From JAVBOD01 sp031551045 (GTDB taxonomy: Bacteria; Bacteroidota; Bacteroidia; Bacteroidales; UBA932), in assembly GCA_031551045.1 (NCBI GenBank), contig JAVBOD010000008.1:1-30387 (forward strand): a DNA stretch of 30,387 nt. The letters run 5' to 3'. A program made the translations under genes and the position numbers. The notes beneath the pieces are model-generated. The model was not told where the DNA came from. It made no database searches and saw only the letters and a list, made by a program, of their open reading frames with translations. The first letter of the stretch is position 1. Each line of letters starts with the position of its first letter. Below, one piece after another: positions 7,745 through 15,649 of the stretch.

Positions 7745-8517
7745 TGAAATTTATCGACACTCATACGCATTTATATGCCGAAGAATTTTTGCCCGATTTG
7801 CCGGAAGTCGTAGCCCGCGCCCAACAAAGCGGCGTGGAGCAATTCATCCTCCCGGCCATTGACCGCGCATGGTTCGAACCCATGATGCAAACCGTTGCGC
7901 AATTTCCCCAAAACTGTTTCCCGTGCATCGGATTGCATCCCACATCTGTAAAAGTAAATTGGAAAGAGGAGCTGGATTTTGTCGAACAACAATTATCCAC
8001 TCCCGAAAAATTTGCCGCTATCGGCGAAATCGGTATCGACGGTTATTGGAGCAAAGAATTTATGGCGGAGCAACGCACGGTTTTTGAAACACAACTTCGT
8101 TGGGCAGCGCAACACGATTTGCCTGTTATTATCCACGCCCGCGATTCGTTCAACGAAATTTTCGAGGTATTGGATAAGGTGAAAAGTTTACCCTTGCGCG
8201 GTATTTTTCACGCTTATTCGGGCAGTATCGAAACATATACACGCATCCAGCACTATGGCGATTTTAAAGTAGGTATCGGCGGCGTGGTTACGTTTAAGAA
8301 TGCAGGGCTTGTAAATGTCCTGAAAAATATCGACCTTAGTCGTATTGTTTTGGAAACCGATGCACCCTGGCTCACGCCGGCGCCTTATCGCGGAAAACGC
8401 AACGAAAGCAGTTACATCCCGCTGATTGCGCAAAAAGTGGCCGAGATAAAAGAAACGAGCATAAAAGAAGTAGCGGACATCACTACGAAAAATGCAACTG
8501 CGCTGCTTAACTTGTAA
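7741..8517 (+). CDS. tatD: TatD-family metal-dependent DNase
   Basis: 258 residues, standard for the family. Metal-binding and catalytic motifs are in order: DTHTHLY at residues 7-13, GLHPTSV near 67, GEIGIDGYW near 98, IIHARDS near 130, FHAYSGS near 155 and LETDAPWLTP near 205. TatD-type enzymes are cytoplasmic hydrolases with 3'-5' exonuclease activity and a suggested role in DNA repair. It overlaps dprA by four bases (ATGA), so the two are co-translated; an ATG at 7744 is an equally possible start. The Bacteroidota paralogues differ in substrate and cannot be separated here. Confidence 0.93.
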   Translation: MMKFIDTHTHLYAEEFLPDLPEVVARAQQSGVEQFILPAIDRAWFEPMMQTVAQFPQNCFPCIGLHPTSVKVNWKEELDFVEQQLSTPEKFAAIGEIGIDGYWSKEFMAEQRTVFETQLRWAAQHDLPVIIHARDSFNEIFEVLDKVKSLPLRGIFHAYSGSIETYTRIQHYGDFKVGIGGVVTFKNAGLVNVLKNIDLSRIVLETDAPWLTPAPYRGKRNESSYIPLIAQKVAEIKETSIKEVADITTKNATALLNL

Positions 8518-8531
8518 ACGAATGATACGCT

Positions 8532-8619
8532 TTGTCATTCTGAGCGAAGCGAAGAATCCGTAAACGGGACAAGGGGACAAGGGTAAAAAGACAAAAACGC
8601 GGTCATTGCGAGAACGAGG
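8532..8619. repeat. Mosaic of two REP half-elements
   Basis: 8532-8558 is TTGTCATTCTGAGCG followed by AAGCGAAGAATC, one arm of the repeat seen at 3144-3215. 8601-8619 is GGTCATTGCGAGAACGAGG, one arm of the repeat seen at 6454-6517. Between them is a purine-rich run of GACAAGGG-like units. Neither half has its partner arm nearby, so these look like decayed elements between tatD and the asparaginase gene. The remaining spacer to 8655 is A-rich with no other feature seen. Confidence 0.7.
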
Positions 8620-8655
8620 AAAACATTAAACAACAAACATTGAACAATTAAACAC

Positions 8656-9693
8656 ATGCCTAAAACCCCTTCCATATTGATCATTTATACCGGCGGAACC
8701 ATCGGTATGAAACAAAACCATGAGACCGGCGCACTCACGCCTTTCAATTTCAGCCAGATTTCGGAAGAAGTGCCGGTGCTGAAAAAATTCGGCTTCGGCA
8801 TCGACACCATTACGTTTGACCCGATTATCGACTCATCGGAAGCACAACCGGAATTCTGGATACGGCTCGCCCAACTGATAAAAGAGCAGTATGAACATTA
8901 CGATGGCTTTGTGGTATTGCACGGTACTGATACTATGTCATTCACTGCTTCGGCTATTAGTTTTATGCTGGAAAATCTGGAAAAACCGGTAGTATTTACC
9001 GGCAGCCAATTACCTATAGGAATGCTGCGCACCGACGGTATGGAAAACCTGATTTCGGCCATAGAAATTGCCGCCGCACAAAAAGACGGACGGCCGTTGG
9101 TGCCGGAAGTTTGCGTATTTTTCGACAGTCAACTGTATCGCGGAAACCGCACCATCAAATACAATGCCGAGCAATTCCGCGCTTTTCGCTCGCCCAACTA
9201 TCCGGTATTGGCCGAAGCCGGCGTACATATCCATTTCAACACCTCGGCGATACATTATCCCGAAACATGGGGAAAAACCTTACAAATTCACACGCAATTA
9301 GACTCTAATATCGCGATTCTGAAATTATTCCCCGGCATATCAAAAGCATTGATAAACAGCATACTTCAGACCGAAGGCCTCCGTGCGCTGGTATTGGAAA
9401 CATACGGAGCCGGCAATGCACCTACTTTCGAATGGTTTATCGAAGCGCTTCGCGAAGCCTGCGACCGCGGCGTGGTGATTGTAAATGTGTCGCAATGCCA
9501 AGCCGGCCGCGTGGAAATGGAAAAATACGAAACCGGTTTGGCGTTGAAAAAAGCAGGTGTTATCAGCGGGCACGATTGCACCACCGAAACGGCGGTTACC
9601 AAATTACTATTTTTACTGGCTCAATATAAAGAAAATCAAAAAATTAAGAAAGAAATGCTAATCCCATACAGAGGAGAAATCACTATTTTGTAA
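8656..9693 (+). CDS. ansA: Type I (cytoplasmic) L-asparaginase
   Basis: 345 residues without a signal peptide. It hydrolyses L-asparagine to aspartate and ammonia. The first catalytic motif YTGGTIGM gives nucleophile Thr12, and the second, LHGTDTMSFTASAISFML near residue 88, gives Thr91-Asp92. VFTGSQLPIG and LVLETYGAGNAP are further family blocks. The lack of a secretion signal and the length suit the low-affinity cytoplasmic type I enzyme, not the secreted type II. The start has an A-rich upstream and no nearby alternative. It stands alone between a repeat spacer and a tRNA. Confidence 0.93.
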   Translation: MPKTPSILIIYTGGTIGMKQNHETGALTPFNFSQISEEVPVLKKFGFGIDTITFDPIIDSSEAQPEFWIRLAQLIKEQYEHYDGFVVLHGTDTMSFTASAISFMLENLEKPVVFTGSQLPIGMLRTDGMENLISAIEIAAAQKDGRPLVPEVCVFFDSQLYRGNRTIKYNAEQFRAFRSPNYPVLAEAGVHIHFNTSAIHYPETWGKTLQIHTQLDSNIAILKLFPGISKALINSILQTEGLRALVLETYGAGNAPTFEWFIEALREACDRGVVIVNVSQCQAGRVEMEKYETGLALKKAGVISGHDCTTETAVTKLLFLLAQYKENQKIKKEMLIPYRGEITIL

Positions 9694-9723
9694 TTGCTAA
9701 TTGAAATTTTATTTGTATCTTGC
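9694..9723 (+). promoter_or_regulatory. Probable promoter of the tRNA-Ser gene
   Basis: TTG at 9694-9696 and TATCTTGC at 9716-9723, separated by 19 bases, resemble the Bacteroidota -33/-7 pair, with one departure from TAnnTTTG. The tRNA starts about 70 bases downstream. No stronger candidate lies between. Confidence 0.4.
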
Positions 9724-9792
9724 GCTCCTGTTTTAAACTACTTTATAGTTAAGATAAGGCGGCGGCAATAAGGTGGCCCAGCGTTAAAAACG

Positions 9793-9880
9793 GGAGAGAT
9801 GGCCGAGTGGTCGAAGGCGCACGCCTGGAAAGTGTGTAAACTCCAAAAGGGTTTCGTGGGTTCGAATCCCACTCTCTCCG
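9793..9880 (+). tRNA. tRNA-Ser (anticodon GGA)
   Basis: An 88-nucleotide class II tRNA. The acceptor stem GGAGAGA (9793-9799) pairs fully with TCTCTCC (9873-9879), and G9880 is the discriminator. The anticodon stem CACGC/GTGTG encloses loop CTGGAAA, giving anticodon GGA for UCC and UCU. A long variable arm and the T arm GTGGG-TTCGAAT-CCCAC follow. The 3' CCA is not encoded in full: CA follows the discriminator. Confidence 0.97.
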
Positions 9881-9927
9881 CAAAATTAAAACAGTAGAAG
9901 TCAATTAGAAAATACAAATAAATTTAA

Positions 9928-10680
9928 ATGTTTAACAAAACTAATAAAAAACTTATGAAAAAGCTGTTCCTGTTTTTGGCAGTTGTAGGGCTTATGGTCT
10001 TTTCTGCCGAGTATCTTTTTGCTCAAGAATCGTTGAGTGTTGCAACCGACATTCCCGTTCACCAACAATTGAAAATTAAATTCATTGAAGGGGGCGCCGG
10101 CTTTATGGCCACCATTCTTCTCTGTTTGATTTTTGGGTTAGCAATTGCTATTGAAAGAATTATTTACTTAAACCTTGCCAGCACCAACACGAAGAAATTA
10201 TTGTCGCGCATTGAATTTGCTTTGCAACAAGGTGGTGTGGAAGCAGCTAAAGAAGTATGCCGTAACACCAAAGGCCCCGTTGCCAGTATATTCTATCAAG
10301 GCTTGAGCCGCATGAACGAAGGTGTTGAAATGGTGGAAAAAGCCGTTGTATCATACGGCGGAGTACAAATGAGCCAATTGGAAAGCGGTCTTTCATGGAT
10401 TCAATTATTCATCGCCATTGCCCCGATGTTAGGGTTCTTGGGAACAGTGCTCGGGATGATTCAGGCATTCGACGCTATCGAAGTACAAGGCGATATTTCT
10501 CCGACCATCGTTGCCGGCGGTATGAAAGTGGCGTTGATCACCACCGTGGGCGGTTTGATTGTGGCTATTATCCTTCAATTGTTCTACAACTATTTAGTAT
10601 CGAAAATCGACTCGTTGGTTATTGACATGGAAGATGCTTCTATTTCGTTAATCGACATTTTGGTGAAATCTAAAAAATAA
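9928..10680 (+). CDS. exbB: MotA/TolQ/ExbB proton-channel protein (ExbB)
   Basis: 250 residues. ExbB forms the pentameric inner-membrane stator that uses proton motive force to energise TonB and outer-membrane transporters. The N-terminus (KKLFLFLAVVGLMVFSAEYLFAQ) looks like a signal sequence, usual in Bacteroidota ExbB. A TM helix follows near residues 55-75 (GFMATILLCLIFGLAIAIER). The two conserved C-terminal helices (residues about 155-180 and 195-220) carry APMLGFLGTVLGMIQAF and the TTVGGLIVAI motif. Start 9928 is the longest; ATG 9955 gives a neater signal peptide and is equally likely. It leads the exb cluster, with the next gene 7 bases on. Confidence 0.93.
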   Translation: MFNKTNKKLMKKLFLFLAVVGLMVFSAEYLFAQESLSVATDIPVHQQLKIKFIEGGAGFMATILLCLIFGLAIAIERIIYLNLASTNTKKLLSRIEFALQQGGVEAAKEVCRNTKGPVASIFYQGLSRMNEGVEMVEKAVVSYGGVQMSQLESGLSWIQLFIAIAPMLGFLGTVLGMIQAFDAIEVQGDISPTIVAGGMKVALITTVGGLIVAIILQLFYNYLVSKIDSLVIDMEDASISLIDILVKSKK

Positions 10681-10687
10681 TTAAACC

Positions 10688-11167
10688 ATGAGTAAAATAT
10701 TTAAATTAAAATATTTACCTTATTTACTATTCGGTATTTCCATAGTACTTTTGGTATATTTTATGTTCAACATGGGTGCGATGGATGCAGACTGGACGGC
10801 TAATAACAAACATATAGGTGATAACGCTGCTTATGCCAGTTTGTCAACGTTCTTAACATGGGCATACATATTATCTGGAATCGCTCTTTTATTAGCTCTG
10901 GTACTGCCGTTAATCAATATGATAAAAAATCCTCAGAATTTGAAGAAAATGCTTATCAATGTCGGATTAATAGTAGTCGTATTCGTTATTGCCTTTTTAT
11001 TGGCCAGTGGAGACCCGCTGCCCTCAATATCGAAAACAGTAACCGAGGCCTCTTCCCAATCTATTAAAACGATTGACACCGGATTAATTGTTACTTACAT
11101 ATTGATAGCAGTATCATTCGGAGCAATTATTTGGGGCGCACTTAGAAATACAATTAAGAACCGTTAG
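10688..11167 (+). CDS. Small four-helix membrane protein of the exb cluster
   Basis: 159 residues of unknown function. Four hydrophobic segments are visible at about residues 9-28, 56-79, 89-106 and 131-151, with short polar links and a positively charged start and end. No catalytic motif is seen. It sits between exbB (7 bases upstream) and exbD (13 bases downstream), a position I recall being filled by a similar unnamed membrane protein in other Bacteroidales. That suggests an accessory subunit of the ExbBD stator or an assembly factor. This is a guess from position only. Confidence 0.8.
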   Translation: MSKIFKLKYLPYLLFGISIVLLVYFMFNMGAMDADWTANNKHIGDNAAYASLSTFLTWAYILSGIALLLALVLPLINMIKNPQNLKKMLINVGLIVVVFVIAFLLASGDPLPSISKTVTEASSQSIKTIDTGLIVTYILIAVSFGAIIWGALRNTIKNR

Positions 11168-11180
11168 AAATTAAAAGATT

Positions 11181-11765
11181 ATGGCAAGACCAGCAGGTGA
11201 AATAAATGCAGGCTCGATGGCCGACATCGCGTTCTTGCTTCTCATATTTTGGTTGGTAACCACCACCATGGACGTAGATGCAGGATTGGCGCGCCTTTTG
11301 CCGCCGATGCCACCAGATCCGATTGATCAAAAAGATGAGCCCAAGGTAAATCGCCGCAACATTATAGAGGTTCGCATCAGTAAAAGCGATATTTTATACG
11401 CTGCCGGCGCTCCCATGGATTTGGAAGTGTTAAAGGATAGAGTAAAAGACTTTATCAGCAACCCGACCAATGACGAGCACAAACCGGAAAAAGAAATAAA
11501 ACAAATCGAAGGCTTAGGCGCCTATCCTGTATCGAAGGCTATTATTTCGTTGCAAAACGACCGCGGAACCAGCTATGAAATGTACATCAAAGTGCAGAAT
11601 GAGCTGGTGAAAGCGTATAACGAATTGCGCGATGAGTTTTCCATGCAGCAATATGGCAAAAAGTTCGCATCGCTTTCGGAAGACGAACAAAAAGTTGTCA
11701 AGGATGTGTATGCCCAACGGATATCAGAAGCTGAACCAAGGGATATTGGCGGTAAAAAGAAATAA
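11181..11765 (+). CDS. exbD: ExbD/TolR-family biopolymer transport protein (first copy)
   Basis: 194 residues with one N-terminal TM helix (about residues 14-30, MADIAFLLLIFWLVTTT). Asp15 is the conserved proton-carrying residue of ExbD/TolR. The periplasmic part is long for ExbD and contains a proline-rich linker (LLPPMPPDP) and a Lys/Glu-rich C-terminal region. Known partners are ExbB and TonB. The next gene is a second exbD 12 bases downstream, with an AGGAGG just before it. Two divergent exbD genes in tandem are common in Bacteroidota and may form hetero-dimers in the ExbB pore. Confidence 0.9.
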   Translation: MARPAGEINAGSMADIAFLLLIFWLVTTTMDVDAGLARLLPPMPPDPIDQKDEPKVNRRNIIEVRISKSDILYAAGAPMDLEVLKDRVKDFISNPTNDEHKPEKEIKQIEGLGAYPVSKAIISLQNDRGTSYEMYIKVQNELVKAYNELRDEFSMQQYGKKFASLSEDEQKVVKDVYAQRISEAEPRDIGGKKK

Positions 11766-11777
11766 GGAGGGAAAATA

Positions 11778-12275
11778 ATGGCAAAATTTGCACGTAAAGG
11801 AAAAGGGGGAACGCCGGCTATTAATACGGCTTCGTTACCCGACGTTATATTCATGTTGTTATTCTTCTTTATGGTAGTAACACACTTACGCGAAACCGAT
11901 CGCTTGGTGATAGTGAAAGTACCCGACATAAGCGAGGTAGCAAAATTAGAACGAAAAGATTTAACCAGTTACATTTATATTGGACAACCGGTACCCAACC
12001 AGCAGGCACTCTACGGTACCGATGCACGCATTCAACTAAACGATAGCTTTAAGACGCCGCTTGATATCCGCGACTTTATCGCATCGGAACGTGAAAATAT
12101 GAGCGAAGCAGACCGTACATTTATGACCGTTTCCATTAAAGCAGACGTGGGAGATCCGGTAACCGGACGCCAAGGCGTGCGCATGGGGGTTGTAACCGAT
12201 GTAAAGCAGGAACTACGTAAATCAAGTGCGCTGAAAATAATGTATTCGGCACGCAAAGCAGGAGCATCAAAATAA
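11778..12275 (+). CDS. exbD: ExbD/TolR-family biopolymer transport protein (second copy)
   Basis: 165 residues. The conserved aspartate is Asp22 in ASLPDVIFMLLFFFMVVTHLRE, which forms the single TM helix (about 20-36). The periplasmic domain ends in the usual ExbD beta/alpha fold region (VSIKADVGDPV, GVVTDVKQELRK). It differs clearly from the first copy in length and sequence, so this is an old paralogy and not a recent duplication. The gene is the last of the exb cluster and is followed at once by a terminator hairpin. Confidence 0.9.
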   Translation: MAKFARKGKGGTPAINTASLPDVIFMLLFFFMVVTHLRETDRLVIVKVPDISEVAKLERKDLTSYIYIGQPVPNQQALYGTDARIQLNDSFKTPLDIRDFIASERENMSEADRTFMTVSIKADVGDPVTGRQGVRMGVVTDVKQELRKSSALKIMYSARKAGASK

Positions 12276-12294
12276 TTGATTTTATACTTTAACG

Positions 12295-12326
12295 AAAAAG
12301 GCGGAAAATTTATTTTCGCCTTTTTT
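12295..12326 (+). terminator. Rho-independent terminator of the exb cluster
   Basis: The stem AAAAGGCG(G)AAAA pairs with TTTTCGCCTTTT and is followed by a T run to 12326. It lies 20 bases after the second exbD stop and just before the promoter of the phosphatase gene. Confidence 0.85.
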
Positions 12327-12330
12327 GTTA

Positions 12331-12338
12331 TACCTTTG
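12331..12338 (+). promoter_or_regulatory. -7 promoter element of the alkaline phosphatase gene
   Basis: TACCTTTG is an exact TAnnTTTG match 22 bases before the ATG at 12361, directly after the exb terminator. A -33 box is not evident because the terminator occupies that region. Confidence 0.65.
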
Positions 12339-12360
12339 CGAGAGTAAAAAATAAACACAC

Positions 12361-13566
12361 ATGAAAAATAAGAATCTTTTTCCCTCGTTTGTACTCATTA
12401 TATGCGTTGTATTTATAAGCTCGTGTAACAAGCAAACACCCGCCACTCCAACTCCCAAATATGTATTTTTGTTTATCGGCGACGGGATGGGCTTTGCCCA
12501 TGTAGCAGCCGCCGAAGCCTATCTATCGGCAACCAAAAGTACGAAACCCGGAAATACCAGTGTCTCGTTTACACAATTTCCTGTCTTAGGCATAGCCACT
12601 ACTTACTCCGCCAATTCCTATATAACTTGCTCCTCAGCGGCAGGCACGGCGCTTTCTACCGGCACAAAAACCAATAACGGAATGTTAGGTATCGCTCCGG
12701 ACGGGCACCCTTTGCGTAGTGTTACCTATGATTTAAAAAAAGCCGGATACAAAATAGGAATCGCAACGAGTGTCAGCATCGACCATGCCACACCCGCCGC
12801 ATTTTATGCAAATGACAGTAGCCGGAATAATTATTACAGCATTGCCTGCCAATTAGCTCCCACAGCGTTTGATTTCTTTGCCGGAGCAGGTTTTCTAAGC
12901 CCTCGTGGAAAAGACAATACAGAAAAAAACGTATATGAGCAAGTACAACAAGCGGGCTACGTTGTCGTGCGTACACCGGAACAATTGAAACAAGTAAATT
13001 TTTCCCAGAAAGTAATAGTAATGCAGGAAGAAAACCGGAAACAGGACGCCCTCACGCAAGCTTTTGTCCGTACCGGAGACGACGGATGGATGCTGCCTGA
13101 TATCACCAAGGTAGGAATAAACTTGCTGGACAATCCAAAAGGGTTCTTTTTCATGGTAGAAGGAGGGCAAATTGACTGGGCTGCCCACAGCAACGATGCC
13201 GCAGCTGTGATATACGAAGTGATCGATTTTTCGAAAGCGGTTGAAGAAGCTATTGCATTCTACCAAAAACACCCCGATGAGACATTGATAATTGTTACTG
13301 CCGACCATGAAACCGGCGGACTGACTTTAGGATTCCGGGATATTCCTTATGTGCTGAACCCGGCATTGATAGATGAACAAAAAGGCAAAACACTGACCAA
13401 AGAAGAAATGAAAAACTTAAATGAACGGGCAGGATTCGGATGGACTACCGGTGCACATACCGGTGCAGCCGTTCCGGTTTTTGCAATTGGAGCCGGCAGT
13501 GAACTATTCAATGGGAAAATGGATAATACGGATATCCCAAAGAAAATTTTAAAACTAATGAATTAA
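12361..13566 (+). CDS. Alkaline phosphatase, lipoprotein
   Basis: 401 residues. The N-terminus is a lipoprotein signal with lipobox FISSC (Cys22), so it is anchored in the periplasm or at the surface. Alkaline-phosphatase motifs are complete: GDGMGFAHV near residue 40, the nucleophile region ITCSSAAGTALSTG (Ser91), DHATPAAFYANDSSR (the Escherichia coli Asp153 position is His, and the Arg166 equivalent is kept), VEGGQIDWAAH, TADHETGG and GAHTGAAVP. His153 and Trp328 equivalents place it with non-Mg-type phosphatases of Bacteroidota and Thermotoga. It releases phosphate from monoesters. The gene is single, with its own promoter and terminator; no Pho box was recognised. Confidence 0.93.
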   Translation: MKNKNLFPSFVLIICVVFISSCNKQTPATPTPKYVFLFIGDGMGFAHVAAAEAYLSATKSTKPGNTSVSFTQFPVLGIATTYSANSYITCSSAAGTALSTGTKTNNGMLGIAPDGHPLRSVTYDLKKAGYKIGIATSVSIDHATPAAFYANDSSRNNYYSIACQLAPTAFDFFAGAGFLSPRGKDNTEKNVYEQVQQAGYVVVRTPEQLKQVNFSQKVIVMQEENRKQDALTQAFVRTGDDGWMLPDITKVGINLLDNPKGFFFMVEGGQIDWAAHSNDAAAVIYEVIDFSKAVEEAIAFYQKHPDETLIIVTADHETGGLTLGFRDIPYVLNPALIDEQKGKTLTKEEMKNLNERAGFGWTTGAHTGAAVPVFAIGAGSELFNGKMDNTDIPKKILKLMN

Positions 13567-13582
13567 TCTTCATAGGAAAATG

Positions 13583-13619
13583 AAAAGGGTTGCCATAAAT
13601 ATCGTTGGCAACCCTTTTT
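13583..13619 (+). terminator. Rho-independent terminator after the alkaline phosphatase
   Basis: Perfect 13-base arms AAAAGGGTTGCCA (13583-13595) and TGGCAACCCTTTT (13606-13618) with a 10-base loop and a T run. The A and T flanks would let it work in both directions for the convergent TPM gene. Confidence 0.9.
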
Positions 13620-13650
13620 CGTATATACTTTCTTTTAGGAAACGTTTTTA

Positions 13651-13749
13651 TGAACCACCTTTTAATCCAATCTATTTCCGGTATAATGCCGATGCTACAA
13701 ATGTTTAGGCCAATGTAATTGGAGACTATTACATTTGTCAAATCGGTAT
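13651..13749. repeat. Structured dispersed repeat, copy 1
   Basis: About 99 bases starting TGAACCACCTTTTAATC and ending AAATCGGTAT, nearly identical to 16887-16983. Inside, ATGCCGAT...ACAAATGT and the downstream ACATTTGTCAAATCGGTAT form an imperfect inverted pair around CCAATGTAATTGG, which is itself a small palindrome. It lies between the convergent phosphatase and TPM genes and reaches the TPM stop codon. Confidence 0.85.
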
Positions 13750-14537
13750 TACCAACTTCCGCCGGCGCCGCCGCCGCCAAAACTTCCTCCGCCGAAGCCG
13801 CCAAAACCGCCGCCGCCGCCGCTGAATCCGCCCCACGAACCTCCGTGGCTACGCCCGCTTCCGCCAAGCATGCCGCCGATCATCATCCCTGTCCAAAAAT
13901 CGCCGCCACGGTTACCGCTATTCAAATTACGCGGGCCATTCTTACTAATTACAATGAGCAGAATCACGACAAAAAGGATGATTAAAAGAACGACAATTCC
14001 AGCCAGGCGGCCATTGTTTTCCAATGCCTCGGAATACTCGCCGTTGGCCAAGGGCAGCACAATATCCAAGGCTGCTACGATGCCGCCATAATAGTCATTG
14101 TTGCGAAAGTGAGGAATCATGTGTTCGTCCACAATACGACGGCAAATGGCGTCGGGCAATACGCCTTCCAAGCCATAACCGGGAGCGATAAAGGCTTCGC
14201 CGCGTTCGTTTTCTGTTTTCGGCTTTATTAAAATTACGACGCCATTATCGGATTTCTCCTGTCCTACCCCCCACTTCTCGCCTATTTCATAGGCAAATTG
14301 CGCGCGGTCATAACCGTCCAGCGTGCTCACGGTTACCACCACGACTTGATTAGAAGTGGTATCATTAAAAGCTACCAGGCGTTGCTCCAGTTCCTTGCGT
14401 TGCATGTCTGTCAACACCTGTGCAAAATCGTTCACCAGGCGCGGAGGATCGGGCCGTGCCGGAATTTGTGCCTGCAGACAAAAAGAAAGCAAACAGAATA
14501 TCCCCAAAAGATAATATTTCAACCGTTGTGTTTTCAT
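13749..14537 (-). CDS. TPM-domain protein with signal peptide and Gly-rich tail (YgcG-like)
   Basis: 262 residues. The signal peptide (about 1-24, ending LQAQ) is followed by a TPM domain at about residues 33-160 (VNDFAQVLTDMQRKELEQRL, NQVVVVTVSTLDGY, DNGVVILIKP, APGYGLEGVLPD). One TM helix follows at about 185-206 (GIVVLLIILFVVILLIVIS). The tail after residue 215 is mostly Gly, Ser and Phe and ends in GGSW. TPM proteins are envelope-anchored; some relatives bind metals or have phosphatase-like activity, but the function here is unknown. The gene directly abuts the second TPM gene upstream and belongs to the lemA operon. The Gly-rich tail is typical of the family. Confidence 0.9.
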   Translation of the reverse strand: MKTQRLKYYLLGIFCLLSFCLQAQIPARPDPPRLVNDFAQVLTDMQRKELEQRLVAFNDTTSNQVVVVTVSTLDGYDRAQFAYEIGEKWGVGQEKSDNGVVILIKPKTENERGEAFIAPGYGLEGVLPDAICRRIVDEHMIPHFRNNDYYGGIVAALDIVLPLANGEYSEALENNGRLAGIVVLLIILFVVILLIVISKNGPRNLNSGNRGGDFWTGMMIGGMLGGSGRSHGGSWGGFSGGGGGFGGFGGGSFGGGGAGGSW

Positions 14538-14972
14538 CTATCCAAAAGATATTTCATCGGGCTGTTCGTTCGCATCATCCGTATGATACGGGAAATATTT
14601 TTTCAAGGCTATGCCGGCGCTTTCAACCGCTTGCATCAGTCCCTCTACAAATTTTCCATGCTGAAAGTTACTCAACATTTTTTCTTTTATCACATCCCAA
14701 AAATCATCCGGTGTCACGGCATTAATACCACTGTCGCCGATAATAGCAAATTTATGCGATGCAATGGCTAAATAAATCAGCACGCCGTTACGCTGTTTGG
14801 TTTTATGCATTTGCAGTTTCTTAAACACCCACGCCGCACGATCCAGCACGTCTTCATTACAGGCTGTTTCAATATGTACACGGATTTCGCCCGACGTTTC
14901 TTTTTCGGCAGCTTTAATCGCATCTACCAAAATTTGCTGCTGCTCCTTGGTAAAAAAACGGGAAGCATTCAT
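14538..14972 (-). CDS. Small TPM-domain protein
   Basis: 144 residues with no signal peptide or TM segment. It is a single TPM domain, recognisable from KAAEKETSGEIRVHIETACNEDVLDRAA, RNGVLIYLAIASHKFAIIGDSGINAVTPDDFW and the C-terminal GIALKKYFP. It lies between lemA (2 bases before its ATG) and the larger TPM gene, whose ATG directly follows its stop. lemA-TPM-TPM is a recurring Bacteroidota arrangement. Its cytoplasmic form next to a secreted paralogue suggests a divided role, but function is unknown. Confidence 0.9.
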   Translation of the reverse strand: MNASRFFTKEQQQILVDAIKAAEKETSGEIRVHIETACNEDVLDRAAWVFKKLQMHKTKQRNGVLIYLAIASHKFAIIGDSGINAVTPDDFWDVIKEKMLSNFQHGKFVEGLMQAVESAGIALKKYFPYHTDDANEQPDEISFG

Positions 14973-14974
14973 GC

Positions 14975-15583
14975 TTATTTCTTAAAATCGAATTCCACTT
15001 TCGGGGCTTGCTCGGCGCCTTCCGAAGCTTGGAAATAAGCTTTCTTCTCAAATCCGAACATTCCGGCTACAATATTACGCGGGAAACGCCGAATCATCGT
15101 ATTGTAAGCCTGTACGGTTTCATTAAATTTCTGACGCTCCACATTAATGCGGTTTTCCGTCCCTTCGAGTTGTACTTGCAAGTCGCGGAAGTTTTGTGTC
15201 GCTTTCAGTTCGGGATAGCGTTCCACCGTTACCAGCAAACGGCTCAGTGCACCGGAAAGCTGATCTTGTGCTTTTTGGAAAGCGGCTAAATTATCTTCCG
15301 TCAATTGCGCCGGGTCAATTTTCATAGAAGTAGCATTGGCACGCGCTTCTATTACTTCGGTCAATGTGCTGCGTTCAAAATCAGCCGCGCCCTGCACGGT
15401 TTGCACTAAGTTACCTATCAAATCGGCCCGCCGTTGATAGACACTTTCCACGTTGGCCCATGCTTTTTCGGTTCCTTCCTGGGCCGTTACCATGCCGTTA
15501 TACAGCCGGCTGCCCCACCATATTAAAATCAATATTACACCTATAATAATCAATACGGTTGTTAGTGTTTTTGATATTTTCAT
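14975..15583 (-). CDS. lemA: LemA family protein
   Basis: 202 residues from ATG 15583. It has an N-terminal TM helix (TTVLIIIGVILILIWW, about residues 8-23) and a long helical outer part. LemA family sequences present are EKAWANVESVYQRRADLIGNLV, QDQLSGALSRLLVTVERYPEL and NFRDLQVQLEGTENRI, with the usual AYNTMIRRFPRNIVAGMFGF end. The open frame runs on to 15688, but that would cross both promoters, so the shorter start is used. It heads the minus-strand operon lemA-TPM-TPM. LemA proteins are membrane-bound with unclear function. Confidence 0.93.
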   Translation of the reverse strand: MKISKTLTTVLIIIGVILILIWWGSRLYNGMVTAQEGTEKAWANVESVYQRRADLIGNLVQTVQGAADFERSTLTEVIEARANATSMKIDPAQLTEDNLAAFQKAQDQLSGALSRLLVTVERYPELKATQNFRDLQVQLEGTENRINVERQKFNETVQAYNTMIRRFPRNIVAGMFGFEKKAYFQASEGAEQAPKVEFDFKK

Positions 15584-15612
15584 ATTCTTATGTATTAAAA
15601 TCAATCGTCTTA

Positions 15613-15620
15613 CAAAGGTA
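15613..15620 (-). promoter_or_regulatory. -7 promoter element of the lemA operon
   Basis: On the minus strand the sequence reads TACCTTTG, an exact TAnnTTTG match, 29 bases before the lemA ATG at 15583. It is back to back with the spt promoter. Confidence 0.7.
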
Positions 15621-15649
15621 GTAAAAAATTGAAATATAATATTTTTTCG

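Noticed and set aside
13735..14091. Proline-rich plus-strand open frame opposite the TPM gene
   Set aside because: It is the complement of the Gly-rich tail of the TPM protein.
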